From the NCBI RefSeq assembly GCF_001592875.1, contig NZ_LSOF01000004.1, forward strand, positions 36,321 to 100,320: a stretch of 64,000 nt of DNA, in the 5' to 3' direction. The notes beneath the pieces were generated by a model that saw nothing but the letters and a program-made list of their open reading frames with translations, was not told the DNA's origin and made no database searches. Shown one piece after another: positions 1-9,462 of the stretch. A program made the position numbers and the translations under genes. The stretch is from Pseudomonas sp. BMS12. GTDB taxonomy: Bacteria > Pseudomonadota > Gammaproteobacteria > Pseudomonadales > Pseudomonadaceae. Each line of letters starts with the position of its first letter. Within the stretch, counting starts at the first letter, position 1.

Positions 1-528
1 CAGCACATCAAGGACGCCCATACCGCTCTTGGCGCTGCAGGGCACGGCATCCGTGGCGTCGATGCCGATGATATGTTCGATTTCATCCTTGACCCGCTCC
101 GGCTCGGCCTGGGGCAGGTCCATCTTGTTCAGTACCGGCATGACCTCAAGGCCCTGCTCGATAGCGGTGTAGCAGTTGGCAACCGACTGTGCCTCGACGC
201 CCTGGCCGGCATCGACCACCAGAATCGCACCCTCACAGGCCGCCAGGGAGCGGCTCACCTCATAGGTGAAGTCGACGTGCCCCGGGGTATCGATGAAATT
301 CAGCTGATAGGTCTTACCGTCCTGCGCCGGATAGTGCAGGGTCACACTGTGAGCCTTGATGGTGATGCCGCGCTCACGCTCCAGGTCCATGGAGTCGAGA
401 ACCTGGGCCGCCATCTCGCGGTCGCTCAGGCCACCGCATATCTGGATAAAGCGGTCAGCCAGGGTCGACTTGCCATGGTCGATGTGGGCGATGATGGAAA
501 AATTGCGGATATGACTCAGGTCACTCAC
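1..528 (-). CDS. lepA: Elongation factor 4 (LepA), N-terminal part
   Basis: Translational GTPase that back-translocates or remodels stalled ribosomes. Read on the minus strand from a GTG at 528 ([22 protein letters not shown]...). The G1 loop HIDHGKST, the G3 motif DTPGHVDF and the G4 motif NKMD are all visible in the 176 codons present; the rest lies beyond the window edge. The GTG is chosen because the LepA N-terminus begins right there. It lies downstream of the muc operon on the same strand but is separated from mucD by a strong terminator, so it is probably transcribed from its own promoter. Confidence 0.95.
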   Translation of the reverse strand, partial: MSDLSHIRNFSIIAHIDHGKSTLADRFIQICGGLSDREMAAQVLDSMDLERERGITIKAHSVTLHYPAQDGKTYQLNFIDTPGHVDFTYEVSRSLAACEGAILVVDAGQGVEAQSVANCYTAIEQGLEVMPVLNKMDLPQAEPERVKDEIEHIIGIDATDAVPCSAKSGMGVLDVL

Positions 529-636
529 AGATCGACACTCGAAAAAACCGCAGGCAGGCTGCCCGCCGAAAAATAGCCGGGAATTCTACCCGATCAGCGA
601 CTTGCCCGTCACCCACGCTCCGCGCGCACCGCGCAC

Positions 637-664
637 AAAAAAGGGCGACCGGAGTCGCCCTTTA
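637..664 (-). terminator. Rho-independent terminator after mucD
   Basis: Read on the minus strand, the stem AAAGGGCGAC / GTCGCCCTTT with a short loop is followed by a run of T. It lies just past the mucD stop codon and would end the algU-mucABCD transcript before lepA. Confidence 0.85.
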
Positions 665-679
665 CGAGACGCACTAGCC

Positions 680-2101
680 TTATTCCGCCAGCTTGAAGGT
701 AATGAAGCTGGCACGCCCCTGACGCAGCACGCGCATCGATACCGAACGATTGGCCGGCAGCTTGCTGGCTACCTCATCGAACGTCTTGGCCGTATCGATG
801 GCCTGATTGTTAAGGTGAGTAATGACATCACCCGGACGCAGGCCAATCAGCGCGGCAGGACCGTTCTGCACCTCCTTGATGACCACACCACCGCGCAGGT
901 CGAGCGCCTTCTTCTGCTCGGCGCTCAGCTCCACCACGGACACGCCCAGGCGATTGCTGCTGCGCTCGATACCGGAAGCCTCGTCGAGGGCGATCTCATC
1001 GCCCTCCTCCGGCAAGGAGCCGATCTCGAGCTTGATACGCTTGCGTTCGCCGTCACGGACCACTTCAAGCACAGCCTTGCTGCCTGGCTTGAGCGCACCC
1101 ACCAGATGCGGAAGGTCGGCAGACATGACAATCGGCTGATCGTTGAGATTGAGAATCACATCCCCAACCTGCAGGCCACCCTTGGCCGCCGGACCGGACT
1201 CCAGAACCTGAGCCACCAGAGCACCGGCAGGCTTCTCCAGACCAAAGGACTCGGCCAGATCCTTATTTACTTCCTGAATCACCACGCCCAGCCAACCCCG
1301 ACTGACCTTGCCGTCGGCCTTGAGCTGATTGGCGACGTCCATGGCCACATTGATCGGAATGGCGAAAGACAACCCCATAAAACCGCCGGAACGGGTGAAA
1401 ATCTGCGAGTTGATGCCCACCACCTCACCATCCAGGTTGAACAGCGGCCCACCGGAGTTGCCCGGATTGATCGCCACGTCGGTCTGGATGAACGGCACAT
1501 AGTTCTCGTTAGGCAGGCTGCGCCCCTTCGCCGAGACGATACCGGCAGTCACCGAATGGTCGAAGCCGAAGGGCGAGCCGATCGCCAGCACCCACTCGCC
1601 GACCTTCAACTCATCGGACTTGCCCAACTTCACGGTCGGCAGATTCTTGCCCTCGACCTTGAGCAGCGCCACGTCGGTACGCGGGTCAGCGCCAATCAAC
1701 TTGGCCTCCAGCTCGCTACGGTCCGACAGGCGCACGATGATCTCGTCGGCATCGGCCACCACATGATTGTTGGTCAACACATAACCATCATCGGAAATGA
1801 TGAAACCGGAACCCAGCGACTGCGCTTCACGCTGGCGCCCACCCGGATTGCGCGGTATCTGCGGAATGCTGCGCTCGAAGAACTCGCGAAACATCGGCGG
1901 CAACCCTTCCAGGTCAGGCATCTGCCCCTGGGCAGCCACCTCGCGCTGCGGCAACTTCTGCCGCGTACTGATGTTCACCACGGCTGGCGAGGCCTGCTCG
2001 ACCAACTCGGTAAACTCCGGCAATTCAGCCCTGGCCAGAGACACCTGCCCCAGCAAGAACAGCGCCAGCAAACCAGACAACGGGGATTTCAGGCTCAGCA
2101 T
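680..2101 (-). CDS. mucD: Periplasmic serine protease MucD (DegP/HtrA family)
   Basis: Periplasmic HtrA-type protease/chaperone that degrades misfolded envelope proteins and restrains AlgU activation. The protein has 473 residues: a signal peptide ending about ARA (24-26), a trypsin-like domain with catalytic triad His113 (NNHVV), Asp143 (TDVALL) and Ser216 (GNSGG), then two PDZ domains (about 265-355 and 375-470). An ATG at 2101 is preferred because a GGAG sits a suitable distance upstream; an ATG at 2116 overlaps that site. It is the last gene of the algU-mucABCD operon, 34 bases after mucC. Confidence 0.95.
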   Translation of the reverse strand: MLSLKSPLSGLLALFLLGQVSLARAELPEFTELVEQASPAVVNISTRQKLPQREVAAQGQMPDLEGLPPMFREFFERSIPQIPRNPGGRQREAQSLGSGFIISDDGYVLTNNHVVADADEIIVRLSDRSELEAKLIGADPRTDVALLKVEGKNLPTVKLGKSDELKVGEWVLAIGSPFGFDHSVTAGIVSAKGRSLPNENYVPFIQTDVAINPGNSGGPLFNLDGEVVGINSQIFTRSGGFMGLSFAIPINVAMDVANQLKADGKVSRGWLGVVIQEVNKDLAESFGLEKPAGALVAQVLESGPAAKGGLQVGDVILNLNDQPIVMSADLPHLVGALKPGSKAVLEVVRDGERKRIKLEIGSLPEEGDEIALDEASGIERSSNRLGVSVVELSAEQKKALDLRGGVVIKEVQNGPAALIGLRPGDVITHLNNQAIDTAKTFDEVASKLPANRSVSMRVLRQGRASFITFKLAE

Positions 2102-2135
2102 CGACTTCAGCTCCATCCACTCAGAACATTTGCAA

Positions 2136-2579
2136 TCAATCAGCCGCCAGCAGCGCTCGCACCACCACCGGTTGTAAATCAGGACTTTCGGCCGTGCGCC
2201 GACTGCGCCAGCGCACCAGCAACCACCCCAGAGCAAGACCAGACACACCAGCCGCAGCAATCTGCGGTTCGCCGGCGCCAAGTGCCTGCGCCAGCAGGGC
2301 TGCCGCAAAGAGACAGGCCAGCGGCAGCAGGTAGACCAGCAGCGAACCGCGCACCAACAGATCCTCGCGAACTCCGATCACCACCGAGTCACCGACCTCC
2401 AGGCGCAGGCTGCACAATGCACGCACCAACCCTCGGCGACGGCCGACACCCAGCTTGTCCATCAACCCTTGACCACAGCCAGCATTGGCCGAACAGCTGG
2501 AACAGGTGCTCTTGTGCAAAGTCTCTACCCAGACCGCGCCATCCTCGACAGCGACGACCCGCCCCGACTCCTCGATCAC
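2136..2579 (-). CDS. mucC: MucC / RseC-type SoxR-reducing membrane protein
   Basis: Small inner-membrane protein of the RseC family (147 residues). The N-terminal cytoplasmic part has four clustered cysteines (CSSCSANAGC), followed by two hydrophobic helices at about 78-97 and 103-120. Family members reduce the SoxR iron-sulfur cluster or modulate the sigma-E pathway; the exact role of MucC in alginate regulation is modest and conditional. The start overlaps the mucB stop by four bases (ATGA), so translation is coupled. Confidence 0.92.
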   Translation of the reverse strand: MIEESGRVVAVEDGAVWVETLHKSTCSSCSANAGCGQGLMDKLGVGRRRGLVRALCSLRLEVGDSVVIGVREDLLVRGSLLVYLLPLACLFAAALLAQALGAGEPQIAAAGVSGLALGWLLVRWRSRRTAESPDLQPVVVRALLAAD

Positions 2580-3502
2580 TGGGCCGGGTCCTGCATGGAC
2601 AACGCCACACGCTCCGCAGTGCCCATGGGAATCTCACCCACCACGGTGACCATCATGTCGCCATTGCCGGTACTGATCCGTCGCGATACCACGGCAGTCG
2701 GGCCCAGCTGACTGCGGGCATCCTCGGCACCCGCGCCGTTGAGCGGTTCGAGAAACACCGTGAAGCGCGCCAGGCCATCGCCGTACAACAGACTGGCGAC
2801 AGGCTGCGAAGATGCCGGGCTGGTGCGTTGCAGCGCCCGGGTAAGCTCAAAACCCGGCGGCACCCAGCCGGCCTTCCAGGCCTGAGTCAACTCTTCAACC
2901 TTGCTGTAGCTCACCGGCCGGCAAGCGCCGCCCGGCTTGAGCGCATCATCATCCAGCCGCTCGCGCGGCTCTAGGCTGACGAACTGGAAGCGTTCCAGCA
3001 GCTGCCCCTTCTCGCTGATCAGCAGCGACTTGAGCGGCAGTGCCGTTTCCTCGTCCAGATGCAGTTCGAAGGCATAGCGGTACTGATCACGCGGAATCAG
3101 CGCCAATACCACCGCAGGCCTACCCGCCACCCGGGAATGGCCAAGCAGGCGCATTTCATAACGCTGTTCGAGCTGAGCGGCGTCCAGATGGCGAGCCGGC
3201 CACTGCACGTCGGCAACCTGGTCGGCCAGGCCACCGCTCACGCATTGCGGATGACCATCGACGCGCAACACTTCCTGAGCCGAGCCATCGAGCTGCAACA
3301 AGCGCTCGCTCACGCGCCCCTCGCCACCCTGGTGCCAAATACCATGAGTGGAGAAGCTGCCATTACGTTCGTAAATGAAGGTGCCCTGGAAGCTCTGTTT
3401 ATCGGCCTGGGCCAGGCGCTGCAACCAGGCCTGTGGCTCGGCTGCCTGAGCCTGTAGAGCCAGGCAGCCGCTGAACAATGCAAATAGCGGGAGGACGCGC
3501 AT
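2576..3502 (-). CDS. mucB: Sigma-factor regulatory protein MucB (RseB)
   Basis: Periplasmic partner of the anti-sigma factor MucA. It binds the MucA periplasmic domain and protects it from AlgW cleavage until lipid or envelope-stress signals release it. The 308-residue protein has a cleavable signal peptide (MRVLPLFALFSGCLALQAQA), an N-terminal LolA-like beta-barrel domain and a C-terminal MucB/RseB domain. It lies 8 bases downstream of mucA and overlaps mucC by 4 bases in the classic operon order. Confidence 0.95.
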   Translation of the reverse strand: MRVLPLFALFSGCLALQAQAAEPQAWLQRLAQADKQSFQGTFIYERNGSFSTHGIWHQGGEGRVSERLLQLDGSAQEVLRVDGHPQCVSGGLADQVADVQWPARHLDAAQLEQRYEMRLLGHSRVAGRPAVVLALIPRDQYRYAFELHLDEETALPLKSLLISEKGQLLERFQFVSLEPRERLDDDALKPGGACRPVSYSKVEELTQAWKAGWVPPGFELTRALQRTSPASSQPVASLLYGDGLARFTVFLEPLNGAGAEDARSQLGPTAVVSRRISTGNGDMMVTVVGEIPMGTAERVALSMQDPAQ

Positions 3503-3510
3503 GGAACCTC

Positions 3511-4095
3511 TCAGCGGTTTTCCAGACTGGCGGCACGAGCATATGGCAGAGCGGAATCCGCACCGCTGGCCGCAGCCTGCTGGGCATGCTGACGCAGGTA
3601 GGCGGGCAGACGCTGCTCATGCCAACCGGAGCTGGGCTGCTCGACAACCGACTGCAACGGCATGGCACTCGCGCCCGTACTGTAGCCCGCCAGCACGGCC
3701 GGCCCCTGCACCTGCGGCAGAGCCAAACCTGGCTGCGGGGTTTGCTGGGCCAGCTGCGGCCCGGCAAGCTCATCCTGGTTGTAGAAACGAACGCCAGCCA
3801 ATACGGCAAGGGTCACCGAAGCGGCGACCGCGACACGCCCAAGCGTACGCCAGGGAGCGCGCGCCGGTTGTGCCGGCAGCGCCTCATCGGCCAGGGCTGC
3901 AGAGACTGCAGCGGCAATATCCAGGCGCGGCTCGAGCATCTCCTTGTGCATCACCGCACGCGCCATCTGGTAGCGCGACCAGGTGGCACGCAGTTCCACG
4001 TCATCGCTGGCAGCCAGCACTCGACGCAGTTCCAATTCGTCCGCTTCGTTATCCATCACCGCGGACAGCGATTCCTGCAGGGCTTCACGACTCAT
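3511..4095 (-). CDS. mucA: Anti-sigma factor MucA
   Basis: Single-pass inner-membrane anti-sigma factor that sequesters AlgU. It has 194 residues, the usual full length. The N-terminal cytoplasmic RseA-like domain begins MSREALQESLSAVMDNEADE. A transmembrane helix lies at about 88-105 (VAVAASVTLAVLAGV). The periplasmic tail ends ALPYARAASLENR, so the reading frame is intact and there is no mucA22-type frameshift. The ATG at 4095 was chosen by homology and a GAGG upstream. Regulated proteolysis (AlgW, MucP, Clp; Prc for truncated forms) is family knowledge. Confidence 0.96.
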   Translation of the reverse strand: MSREALQESLSAVMDNEADELELRRVLAASDDVELRATWSRYQMARAVMHKEMLEPRLDIAAAVSAALADEALPAQPARAPWRTLGRVAVAASVTLAVLAGVRFYNQDELAGPQLAQQTPQPGLALPQVQGPAVLAGYSTGASAMPLQSVVEQPSSGWHEQRLPAYLRQHAQQAAASGADSALPYARAASLENR

Positions 4096-4126
4096 GGTGG
4101 TTCCTCTCTTGGCTGTCGCCGCTGTC

Positions 4127-4708
4127 TCAGGTTTCCTGCAGCAACGGCTGCAGGGACTTGTCGATGGCCTCACGCGCCCGGAATATCCGCGAACGCACGG
4201 TACCAACCGGACACTGCATGACGCTGGCAATGTCCTCGTAACTCAGCCCTTCGAACTCGCGCAGGGTCAACGCCGTGCGCAGGTCTTCCGGTAGCTGCTG
4301 AATGGTTCGATGCACGGTTGCTTCGATTTCATCCCGCAACATCATTCGTTCCGGCGATTCGATGTCCTTGAGAGCGTGATCGCCGTCGTAGAACTCCGCA
4401 TCCTCGGTGCTGACATCACTGTCCGGTGGTCGACGTCCGCGTGACACCAGGTAATTCTTCGCCGTGTTGATGGCGATGCGGTACAGCCAGGTATAAAAGG
4501 CGCTGTCACCGCGAAAATTACCGAGCGCACGATAGGCCTTGATAAAGGCCTCCTGTGCCACATCCTGAGCCTCATGACTGTCGTGCACGAAACGCACGAT
4601 CAGCCCGAGAATCTTGTGCTGGTACTTCAGCACCAATAAATCGAAAGCCCGCTTGTCGCCGCGCTGTACCCGCTCGACCAGCTGCTGATCGTCTTCCTGG
4701 GTTAGCAT
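4127..4708 (-). CDS. algU: ECF sigma factor AlgU (AlgT, RpoE)
   Basis: Extracytoplasmic-function sigma factor that drives alginate and envelope-stress genes. The protein has 193 residues with region 2 (DLLVLKYQHKI ... AQDVAQEAFIKAYRAL ... FYTWLYRIAINTAKNYL) and region 4 (LREFEGLSYEDIASVM ... GTVRSRIFRARE) complete. It is the first gene of the operon and is followed 31 bases later by mucA. An AlgU-type promoter sits about 210 bases upstream, consistent with autoregulation. Confidence 0.97.
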   Translation of the reverse strand: MLTQEDDQQLVERVQRGDKRAFDLLVLKYQHKILGLIVRFVHDSHEAQDVAQEAFIKAYRALGNFRGDSAFYTWLYRIAINTAKNYLVSRGRRPPDSDVSTEDAEFYDGDHALKDIESPERMMLRDEIEATVHRTIQQLPEDLRTALTLREFEGLSYEDIASVMQCPVGTVRSRIFRAREAIDKSLQPLLQET

Positions 4709-4913
4709 GGATACTCCTCATCTACTTCGAAGGAGTTTGCTCGCGGCCAGTCCACTTGCCTGCCTGGATAGACTCGGGCTCTACGCAAAAGTTCTCCCCT
4801 CCGAACACGTTTCGCACTGCCCTGCGGCTTTGGCGAAAAACTGCAGCGGTGTCTGACCACTGCCTGATTATTCTGCAGCCGAGCGGCAGCCATGCACGCC
4901 CTCGGCAACTCCC

Positions 4914-4941
4914 TTTGGAACCTGATCGACTAAGAAAGTTC
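4914..4941 (-). promoter_or_regulatory. AlgU-dependent promoter of algU-mucABCD
   Basis: On the minus strand GAACTT (4941-4936), a 16-base spacer and TCCAAA (4919-4914) match the AlgU/sigma-22 consensus GAACTT-N16/17-TCtgA and resemble the autoregulated P1 promoter of algU in P. aeruginosa. It lies in the algU-nadB divergent intergenic region. Confidence 0.8.
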
Positions 4942-4970
4942 CAAGGCACACCACTCTGTCATAAGCCAGC

Positions 4971-4999
4971 TATTGTGCTGAACACCCCGTCTATATACT
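4971..4999 (+). promoter_or_regulatory. Possible sigma-70 promoter of nadB
   Basis: A good -10 hexamer TATACT (4994-4999) lies 44 bases before the nadB ATG. The -35 is poor: TATTGT at 4971 gives 17-base spacing, TTGTGC at 4973 gives 15. Only the -10 element is convincing. Confidence 0.4.
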
Positions 5000-5043
5000 A
5001 GGCAGCGCATTTGCCATCCGGTCTTCATGAGAGCCAGCAGTCG

Positions 5044-6660
5044 ATGAGCCAACACTACCAGCATGACGTTCTGATCATCGGCAGCGGTGCCGCCGGCCTG
5101 ACACTGGCCCTCACCCTGCCCGATCATCTGCGCATCGCGGTGCTGAGCAAGGGCGACCTTGCCAACGGCTCCACCTATTGGGCCCAGGGCGGTGTCGCTG
5201 CCGTGCTGGACGACAGCGACACCGTGGAATCCCATGTCGGCGACACGCTCGCGGCCGGTGGCGGCCTGTGCCGCGAAGAGGCCGTACGCTTTACCGTCGA
5301 ACACAGCCGCGAAGCCATCCAGTGGCTGATCGAACAGGGCGTCCCCTTTACCCGCGATGAAGAGCCTGACCGCGAAGACGGCGGCTTCGAATTCCACCTG
5401 ACCCGCGAGGGTGGACACAGCCACCGGCGCATCATCCACGCCGCCGACGCCACCGGTGCGGCGATCTTCAACACGCTGCTGGAGCGCGCCAGCCAACGCG
5501 ACAACGTGCAGTTACTCGAACAACGCGTCGCGGTCGACCTGATCACCGAACGCAAGCTCGGCCTCGCCAGCGAGCGCTGCCTGGGCGCCTACGTGCTGAA
5601 TCGTGCCAGCGGCGAAGTGGACACCCACAGCGCCCGTTTCGTCGTCCTCGCCACGGGCGGCGCGGCCAAGGTCTACCTCTACACCAGCAACTCCGACGGC
5701 GCCTGCGGCGACGGCATCGCCATGGCCTGGCGCGCCGGTTGCCGCGTGGGCAACCTGGAATTCAACCAGTTCCACCCCACTTGCCTGTACCACCCGCAAG
5801 CGAAGAACTTCCTGATCACCGAGGCCCTACGCGGTGAAGGTGCCCTGCTCCGCCTGCCCAATGGCGAACGCTTCATGCCGCGCTTTGACGAGCGTGCCGA
5901 GCTGGCCCCGCGCGATGTCGTCGCCCGCGCCATCGACCATGAAATGAAGCGTCTGGGCATCGACTGCGTCTACCTCGACATCAGCCACCAGCCGGAAGAC
6001 TTCATCAAGAGCCACTTCCCCACCGTTTACGAACGCTGCCTGGGGTTCGGCATCGACATCACCCGCCAGGCGATCCCGGTCGTGCCGGCCGCCCACTACA
6101 CCTGTGGCGGCGTGGTTATCGACCAGGCCGGGCGTACCGATGTTCCAGGGCTGTATGCCATCGGCGAAACCAGCTTCACCGGCCTGCACGGCGCCAACCG
6201 CCTGGCCAGCAACTCGCTGCTGGAATGCTTCGTCTATGCCCGCTCGACGGCCGCCGACATCCTCACCCAACTGGAGCAGATCGAGCTCCCCGGCCAGCTC
6301 CCCGCCTGGGACGCCAGCCAGGTGACCGACTCCGACGAGGACGTGATCATCGCGCACAACTGGGACGAGCTACGGCGCTTCATGTGGGACTACGTCGGCA
6401 TCGTGCGTACCAACAAGCGCCTGCAACGCGCCCAGCACCGCGTGCGCCTGCTGCTCGACGAGATCGACGAGTTCTATTCCAACTACAAGGTCAGCCGCGA
6501 CCTGATCGAGCTGCGCAACCTGGCCCAGGTCGCCGAACTGATGATCGAGTCGGCCATGCAGCGCCATGAGAGTCGCGGCCTGCACTACACCCTGGATTAC
6601 CCGGGCCTGCTGCCGGAGGCGCGCGACACTATCCTGGCGCCGCCCACCTACGCCGGCTGA
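5044..6660 (+). CDS. nadB: L-aspartate oxidase
   Basis: Flavoenzyme that oxidises L-aspartate to iminoaspartate in the first step of de novo NAD synthesis. It has 538 residues, the normal length. The N-terminal FAD dinucleotide-binding motif is [15 protein letters not shown]. The succinate dehydrogenase/fumarate reductase-like core carries GSTYWAQGG, the active-site HPTCLY segment and [15 protein letters not shown], and the C-terminal helical domain follows. The ATG at 5044 begins MSQHYQHDV, as in homologues. It is divergent from algU, a conserved Pseudomonas arrangement. Confidence 0.97.
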   Translation: MSQHYQHDVLIIGSGAAGLTLALTLPDHLRIAVLSKGDLANGSTYWAQGGVAAVLDDSDTVESHVGDTLAAGGGLCREEAVRFTVEHSREAIQWLIEQGVPFTRDEEPDREDGGFEFHLTREGGHSHRRIIHAADATGAAIFNTLLERASQRDNVQLLEQRVAVDLITERKLGLASERCLGAYVLNRASGEVDTHSARFVVLATGGAAKVYLYTSNSDGACGDGIAMAWRAGCRVGNLEFNQFHPTCLYHPQAKNFLITEALRGEGALLRLPNGERFMPRFDERAELAPRDVVARAIDHEMKRLGIDCVYLDISHQPEDFIKSHFPTVYERCLGFGIDITRQAIPVVPAAHYTCGGVVIDQAGRTDVPGLYAIGETSFTGLHGANRLASNSLLECFVYARSTAADILTQLEQIELPGQLPAWDASQVTDSDEDVIIAHNWDELRRFMWDYVGIVRTNKRLQRAQHRVRLLLDEIDEFYSNYKVSRDLIELRNLAQVAELMIESAMQRHESRGLHYTLDYPGLLPEARDTILAPPTYAG

Positions 6661-7081
6661 ACTTCAGGCGCACGCGCAGACGTCTGTGCACCTCGCGAGG
6701 CAAGGCATCGTGGGCGATGCACAGGCCGCGCACGCGCCGCTCGCCCGCCAGGCGAAAGTGCAACACTACCACCAGCGGCAGGGCCAGACTGTCCGGGCGC
6801 AGCTGCACCGCCTGCCAGCCGGTGCGACGACTGAACAGCTGCCAGCCGCTCTCGTCCCGGCGCAAGCCGGTAAACGCCGCGTCATGCGTCAACAACAGCT
6901 TTCGCGGTAACACCCAAGCGGCGTGCAGCAGGCACAGCCCTGCTCCGGCAGCAGCCGACCAGGAAGGCACATCGATCAGAAAAAGCGTGGTCAGCGCCAG
7001 AGACAGCACTGCCAGGTAGAACGCCAGTAGCAGGCGCGAGGCCTGCCAATGGCATTCGAAGTGGTCACTTGGGCTGGACAC
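6629..7081 (-). CDS. ygfX: YgfX-like inner-membrane protein
   Basis: 150-residue protein with two adjacent hydrophobic helices near the N-terminus (about 18-36 and 43-58), then a basic cytoplasmic tail, typical of the YgfX (CptA) family. Its start overlaps sdhE by 17 bases, the conserved ygfX-sdhE pairing. In E. coli YgfX was proposed as a toxin affecting FtsZ/MreB; SdhE is now known as a flavinylation factor, so the toxin-antitoxin reading is doubtful. The 3' end runs 32 bases into the end of convergent nadB. Confidence 0.75.
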   Translation of the reverse strand: MSSPSDHFECHWQASRLLLAFYLAVLSLALTTLFLIDVPSWSAAAGAGLCLLHAAWVLPRKLLLTHDAAFTGLRRDESGWQLFSRRTGWQAVQLRPDSLALPLVVVLHFRLAGERRVRGLCIAHDALPREVHRRLRVRLKFSRRRWAAPG

Positions 7082-7319
7082 GATCCAGGATCATCCGAAC
7101 CATGCGTCGCAGGTCAGCATCCTCAGGTTCGCCGCGCTGCATGAACCAGCCGAACATGTCCTGATCCTCGCACTCCAGCAACTTGCGGTAGCGAGCCTGG
7201 TCATCGGCGTCCAGCGTGGCGTAGACCTCACGCACAAAAGGCACCAGCAGCACATCCAGCTCCAGCATGCCGCGACGGCTATGCCAGAAGAGTCGGTTCA
7301 GTTCGGTTTGCTCGACCAT
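7065..7319 (-). CDS. sdhE: FAD assembly factor SdhE
   Basis: 84-residue helical protein that promotes covalent attachment of FAD to the SdhA subunit of succinate dehydrogenase. The family motif RRGMLELD, within [13 protein letters not shown] near residue 15, is present, as is the C-terminal FGWF motif ([14 protein letters not shown]). It is coupled to ygfX and divergent from ygfZ. Confidence 0.92.
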   Translation of the reverse strand: MVEQTELNRLFWHSRRGMLELDVLLVPFVREVYATLDADDQARYRKLLECEDQDMFGWFMQRGEPEDADLRRMVRMILDRVQPK

Positions 7320-7438
7320 GCGCGGGCTCCTGTTCGAAAGGTGCGCAGTATAACGATGCGACCGGCCCAGGGCACGCTGACAAGGCAGCAGGTGAGCTCT
7401 ATGATGACGCCCCTGACTTCTGCAACCAGCGAGCGCCC

Positions 7439-8380
7439 ATGGCCGACTCCGCCTTCTTCTCCCTTCTGAACCACGAAGCCCTGCTTGCCGTGCGCGGCCC
7501 GGATGCCGCCAAGTTCCTCCAAGGCCAGCTCACCTGCAACCTCAACTATCTCGACGAACGGACCGGCAGCCTGGGCGCGCGCTGTACACCCAAGGGCCGC
7601 ATGACCTCCAGCTTCCGCATCCTCCAGGACGGCGACGGCTACCTGCTGGCCATGGCCGACGAGCTACTGGAAGCCCAGCTGGCCGACCTGAAGAAATACG
7701 CCGTGTTCTCCAAATCGAAACTGGCCGATGAATCCACCGCCTGGGTTCGCTTCGGGTTGAGTGGCGGCGATGACGCCCTGCTCGCCCTGGGCCTGGATCT
7801 GCCGCTGCAGGCCGACAGCGTGGTCCGCGCCGGCGCCCTGCTCGCTCTGCGCCTGTCCGACGGGCGCGCCGAGCTCTGGGCGCCGGCCGCCGAGCGCGAA
7901 AACCTGAACACACGTCTGGCCGCGCAACTGCGCGAGGCGCCACTCAACGAGTGGCTGCTCGGCCAGGTGCGTGCCGGCATCGGCCAGGTATTCGGCAGCA
8001 CCCGCGAGCTGTTCATCCCGCAGATGATCAACCTGCAGGCGGTCGGTGGCGTCAGCTTCAAGAAGGGCTGCTACACCGGTCAGGAAATCGTCGCGCGCAT
8101 GCAGTACCTGGGCAAACTCAAGCGCCGCCTCTATCGCCTCAGTCTGACAGAGGGCGAACTACCGGCGCCTGGCGCTGAGCTGTTCTCGCCCGTGCATGGC
8201 TCCAGTGTCGGCGAAGTGGTGCTGGCAGCCCGCGCCGAGAACGGCGTCGAGCTGCTGGCCGTGGTCCAGGAGGATGCGAAAAACGATGGCCGCCTCCACC
8301 TCGGCAGCGTCGAAGGCCCGAGCCTGAGCCTGCTCGACCTGCCCTATGAACTGGACGCCGATCGCGAAATTCAGCGCTAG
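7439..8380 (+). CDS. ygfZ: Folate-binding protein YgfZ (CAF17-like)
   Basis: Tetrahydrofolate-dependent protein needed for maintenance or repair of some iron-sulfur enzymes, including MiaB. The 313-residue protein shows the glycine-cleavage-T fold and the family signature KGCYTGQE with Cys211. The N-terminus [20 protein letters not shown] and the 119-base gap from divergent sdhE fit the conserved Pseudomonas layout. Confidence 0.92.
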   Translation: MADSAFFSLLNHEALLAVRGPDAAKFLQGQLTCNLNYLDERTGSLGARCTPKGRMTSSFRILQDGDGYLLAMADELLEAQLADLKKYAVFSKSKLADESTAWVRFGLSGGDDALLALGLDLPLQADSVVRAGALLALRLSDGRAELWAPAAERENLNTRLAAQLREAPLNEWLLGQVRAGIGQVFGSTRELFIPQMINLQAVGGVSFKKGCYTGQEIVARMQYLGKLKRRLYRLSLTEGELPAPGAELFSPVHGSSVGEVVLAARAENGVELLAVVQEDAKNDGRLHLGSVEGPSLSLLDLPYELDADREIQR

Positions 8381-8490
8381 ACAAAAAAGCGGATGCATCA
8401 CCCCGAGCAAACGCGGTACAACCCGGACATCCCAGAACAGAGTTCGCTTCAGCACCTAAACTGAAACGACCGAAAACCCCGAGAAGCACA

Positions 8491-9327
8491 ATGAGCAAGC
8501 TTGCCGAGAAAGTCCAAGAGGAACTGATCCACGCCATCGAGAACGATGAGCTGGTGCTGCCGACCCTGCCCGAAGTCGCCCTGAAAGTGCGCGAGGCGGC
8601 GGAAGACCCGAACATCAGCATTCCCGACCTGAGCAAGGTGATCGGCAATGATGCGGCGCTGACCGCGCGCATCATCAAAGTGGTGAACAGCCCCCTGCTG
8701 CGCACCAGCAAGGAGATCACCGACCTGCAGATGGCCGTCGGCCGCCTCGGCATCAACTACACCTGCAACCTGGCCACCGGCCTGGCCATGGAGCAGATGT
8801 TCCAGGCCACCAGCGACGTGGTCGACCGCAAAATGCGCGAGGTTTGGAACAAAAGTACCGAAATCGCTGGCATCTGCCACGTTCTATGCCGTCACTACAC
8901 CCGCCTGATGCCGGACCAGGCCACCCTCGCCGGCCTGGTACACCAGATCGGCATCCTGCCGATCCTCACCTACGCCGAAGAGAACAATGCGCTGCTGGCC
9001 GACTCCATCAGCCTCAACCATGTGATCGAGAAGATTCACCCGATCATCGGCGACAAGATCCTGCGCGCCTGGGAATTCCCCGAGCCGATCGCCATCGTGC
9101 CCAGCCAACACCTGAACTTCAGCCGCAACTCGGCCAAGGTCGACTATGTCGACATCGTTCAGGTCGCCACCCTGCAGAGCTATCTGGGCAGCGAACACCC
9201 CTATACCCAGCTGGACTGGAGCCAGATCCCGGCCTTCGCCAAACTCGGCCTCGACCCGAACGTCGACATGCAGGCCGACGAAGACCTCTCCGCGGCCATG
9301 GAAGCAGCCACCAGCATGCTGCAATAA
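8491..9327 (+). CDS. HDOD domain signalling protein
   Basis: 278-residue cytoplasmic protein made almost entirely of an HDOD domain (about 20-220): LPTLPEVALKVREAAEDPN, then LSKVIGNDAALTARIIKVVNS and the LAGLVHQIGILP segment. HDOD domains are non-catalytic HD relatives found in signalling, motility and stress proteins; no partner domain is fused here. A good GAG-type ribosome site precedes the ATG. The specific function is unknown. Confidence 0.88.
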   Translation: MSKLAEKVQEELIHAIENDELVLPTLPEVALKVREAAEDPNISIPDLSKVIGNDAALTARIIKVVNSPLLRTSKEITDLQMAVGRLGINYTCNLATGLAMEQMFQATSDVVDRKMREVWNKSTEIAGICHVLCRHYTRLMPDQATLAGLVHQIGILPILTYAEENNALLADSISLNHVIEKIHPIIGDKILRAWEFPEPIAIVPSQHLNFSRNSAKVDYVDIVQVATLQSYLGSEHPYTQLDWSQIPAFAKLGLDPNVDMQADEDLSAAMEAATSMLQ

Positions 9328-9354
9328 GGCTGCAGCACCCGCGCCTTATCCTGA

Positions 9355-9395
9355 CTAGACTTGCAACGAACCCGGCCGTATGGCCGGGGGCGATC
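9355..9395 (+). promoter_or_regulatory. CTAGACT -10 element followed by a GC hairpin leader
   Basis: CTAGACT (9355-9361), close to the RpoS-type -10 CTATACT, is followed at once by CGAACCCGGC and a hairpin (CCCGGCC / GGCCGGG). The same order recurs before the large c-di-GMP gene at 34899. It would place the transcription start inside or just before the hairpin of the mRNA for the binding protein at 9463. Confidence 0.4.
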
Positions 9396-9462
9396 CGTGT
9401 AGTACGCCGCGTGACCGAGGGACCCGGTCACGCTCGCGAAGTTCTGGATAAGGAAGCGCCTC

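Noticed and set aside
602..2974. Long plus-strand frame of 790 codons opposite mucD-mucB
   Set aside because: It is a high-GC shadow of well-recognised minus-strand genes, with low-complexity composition and no family resemblance.
3511..4095. Possible mucA mutation as in mucoid isolates
   Set aside because: The frame is complete to ASLENR with the normal 194 residues; no frameshift seen.
6629..7319. ygfX-sdhE as a toxin-antitoxin pair
   Set aside because: SdhE is an FAD assembly factor and the TA reading is weakly supported; treated as housekeeping.
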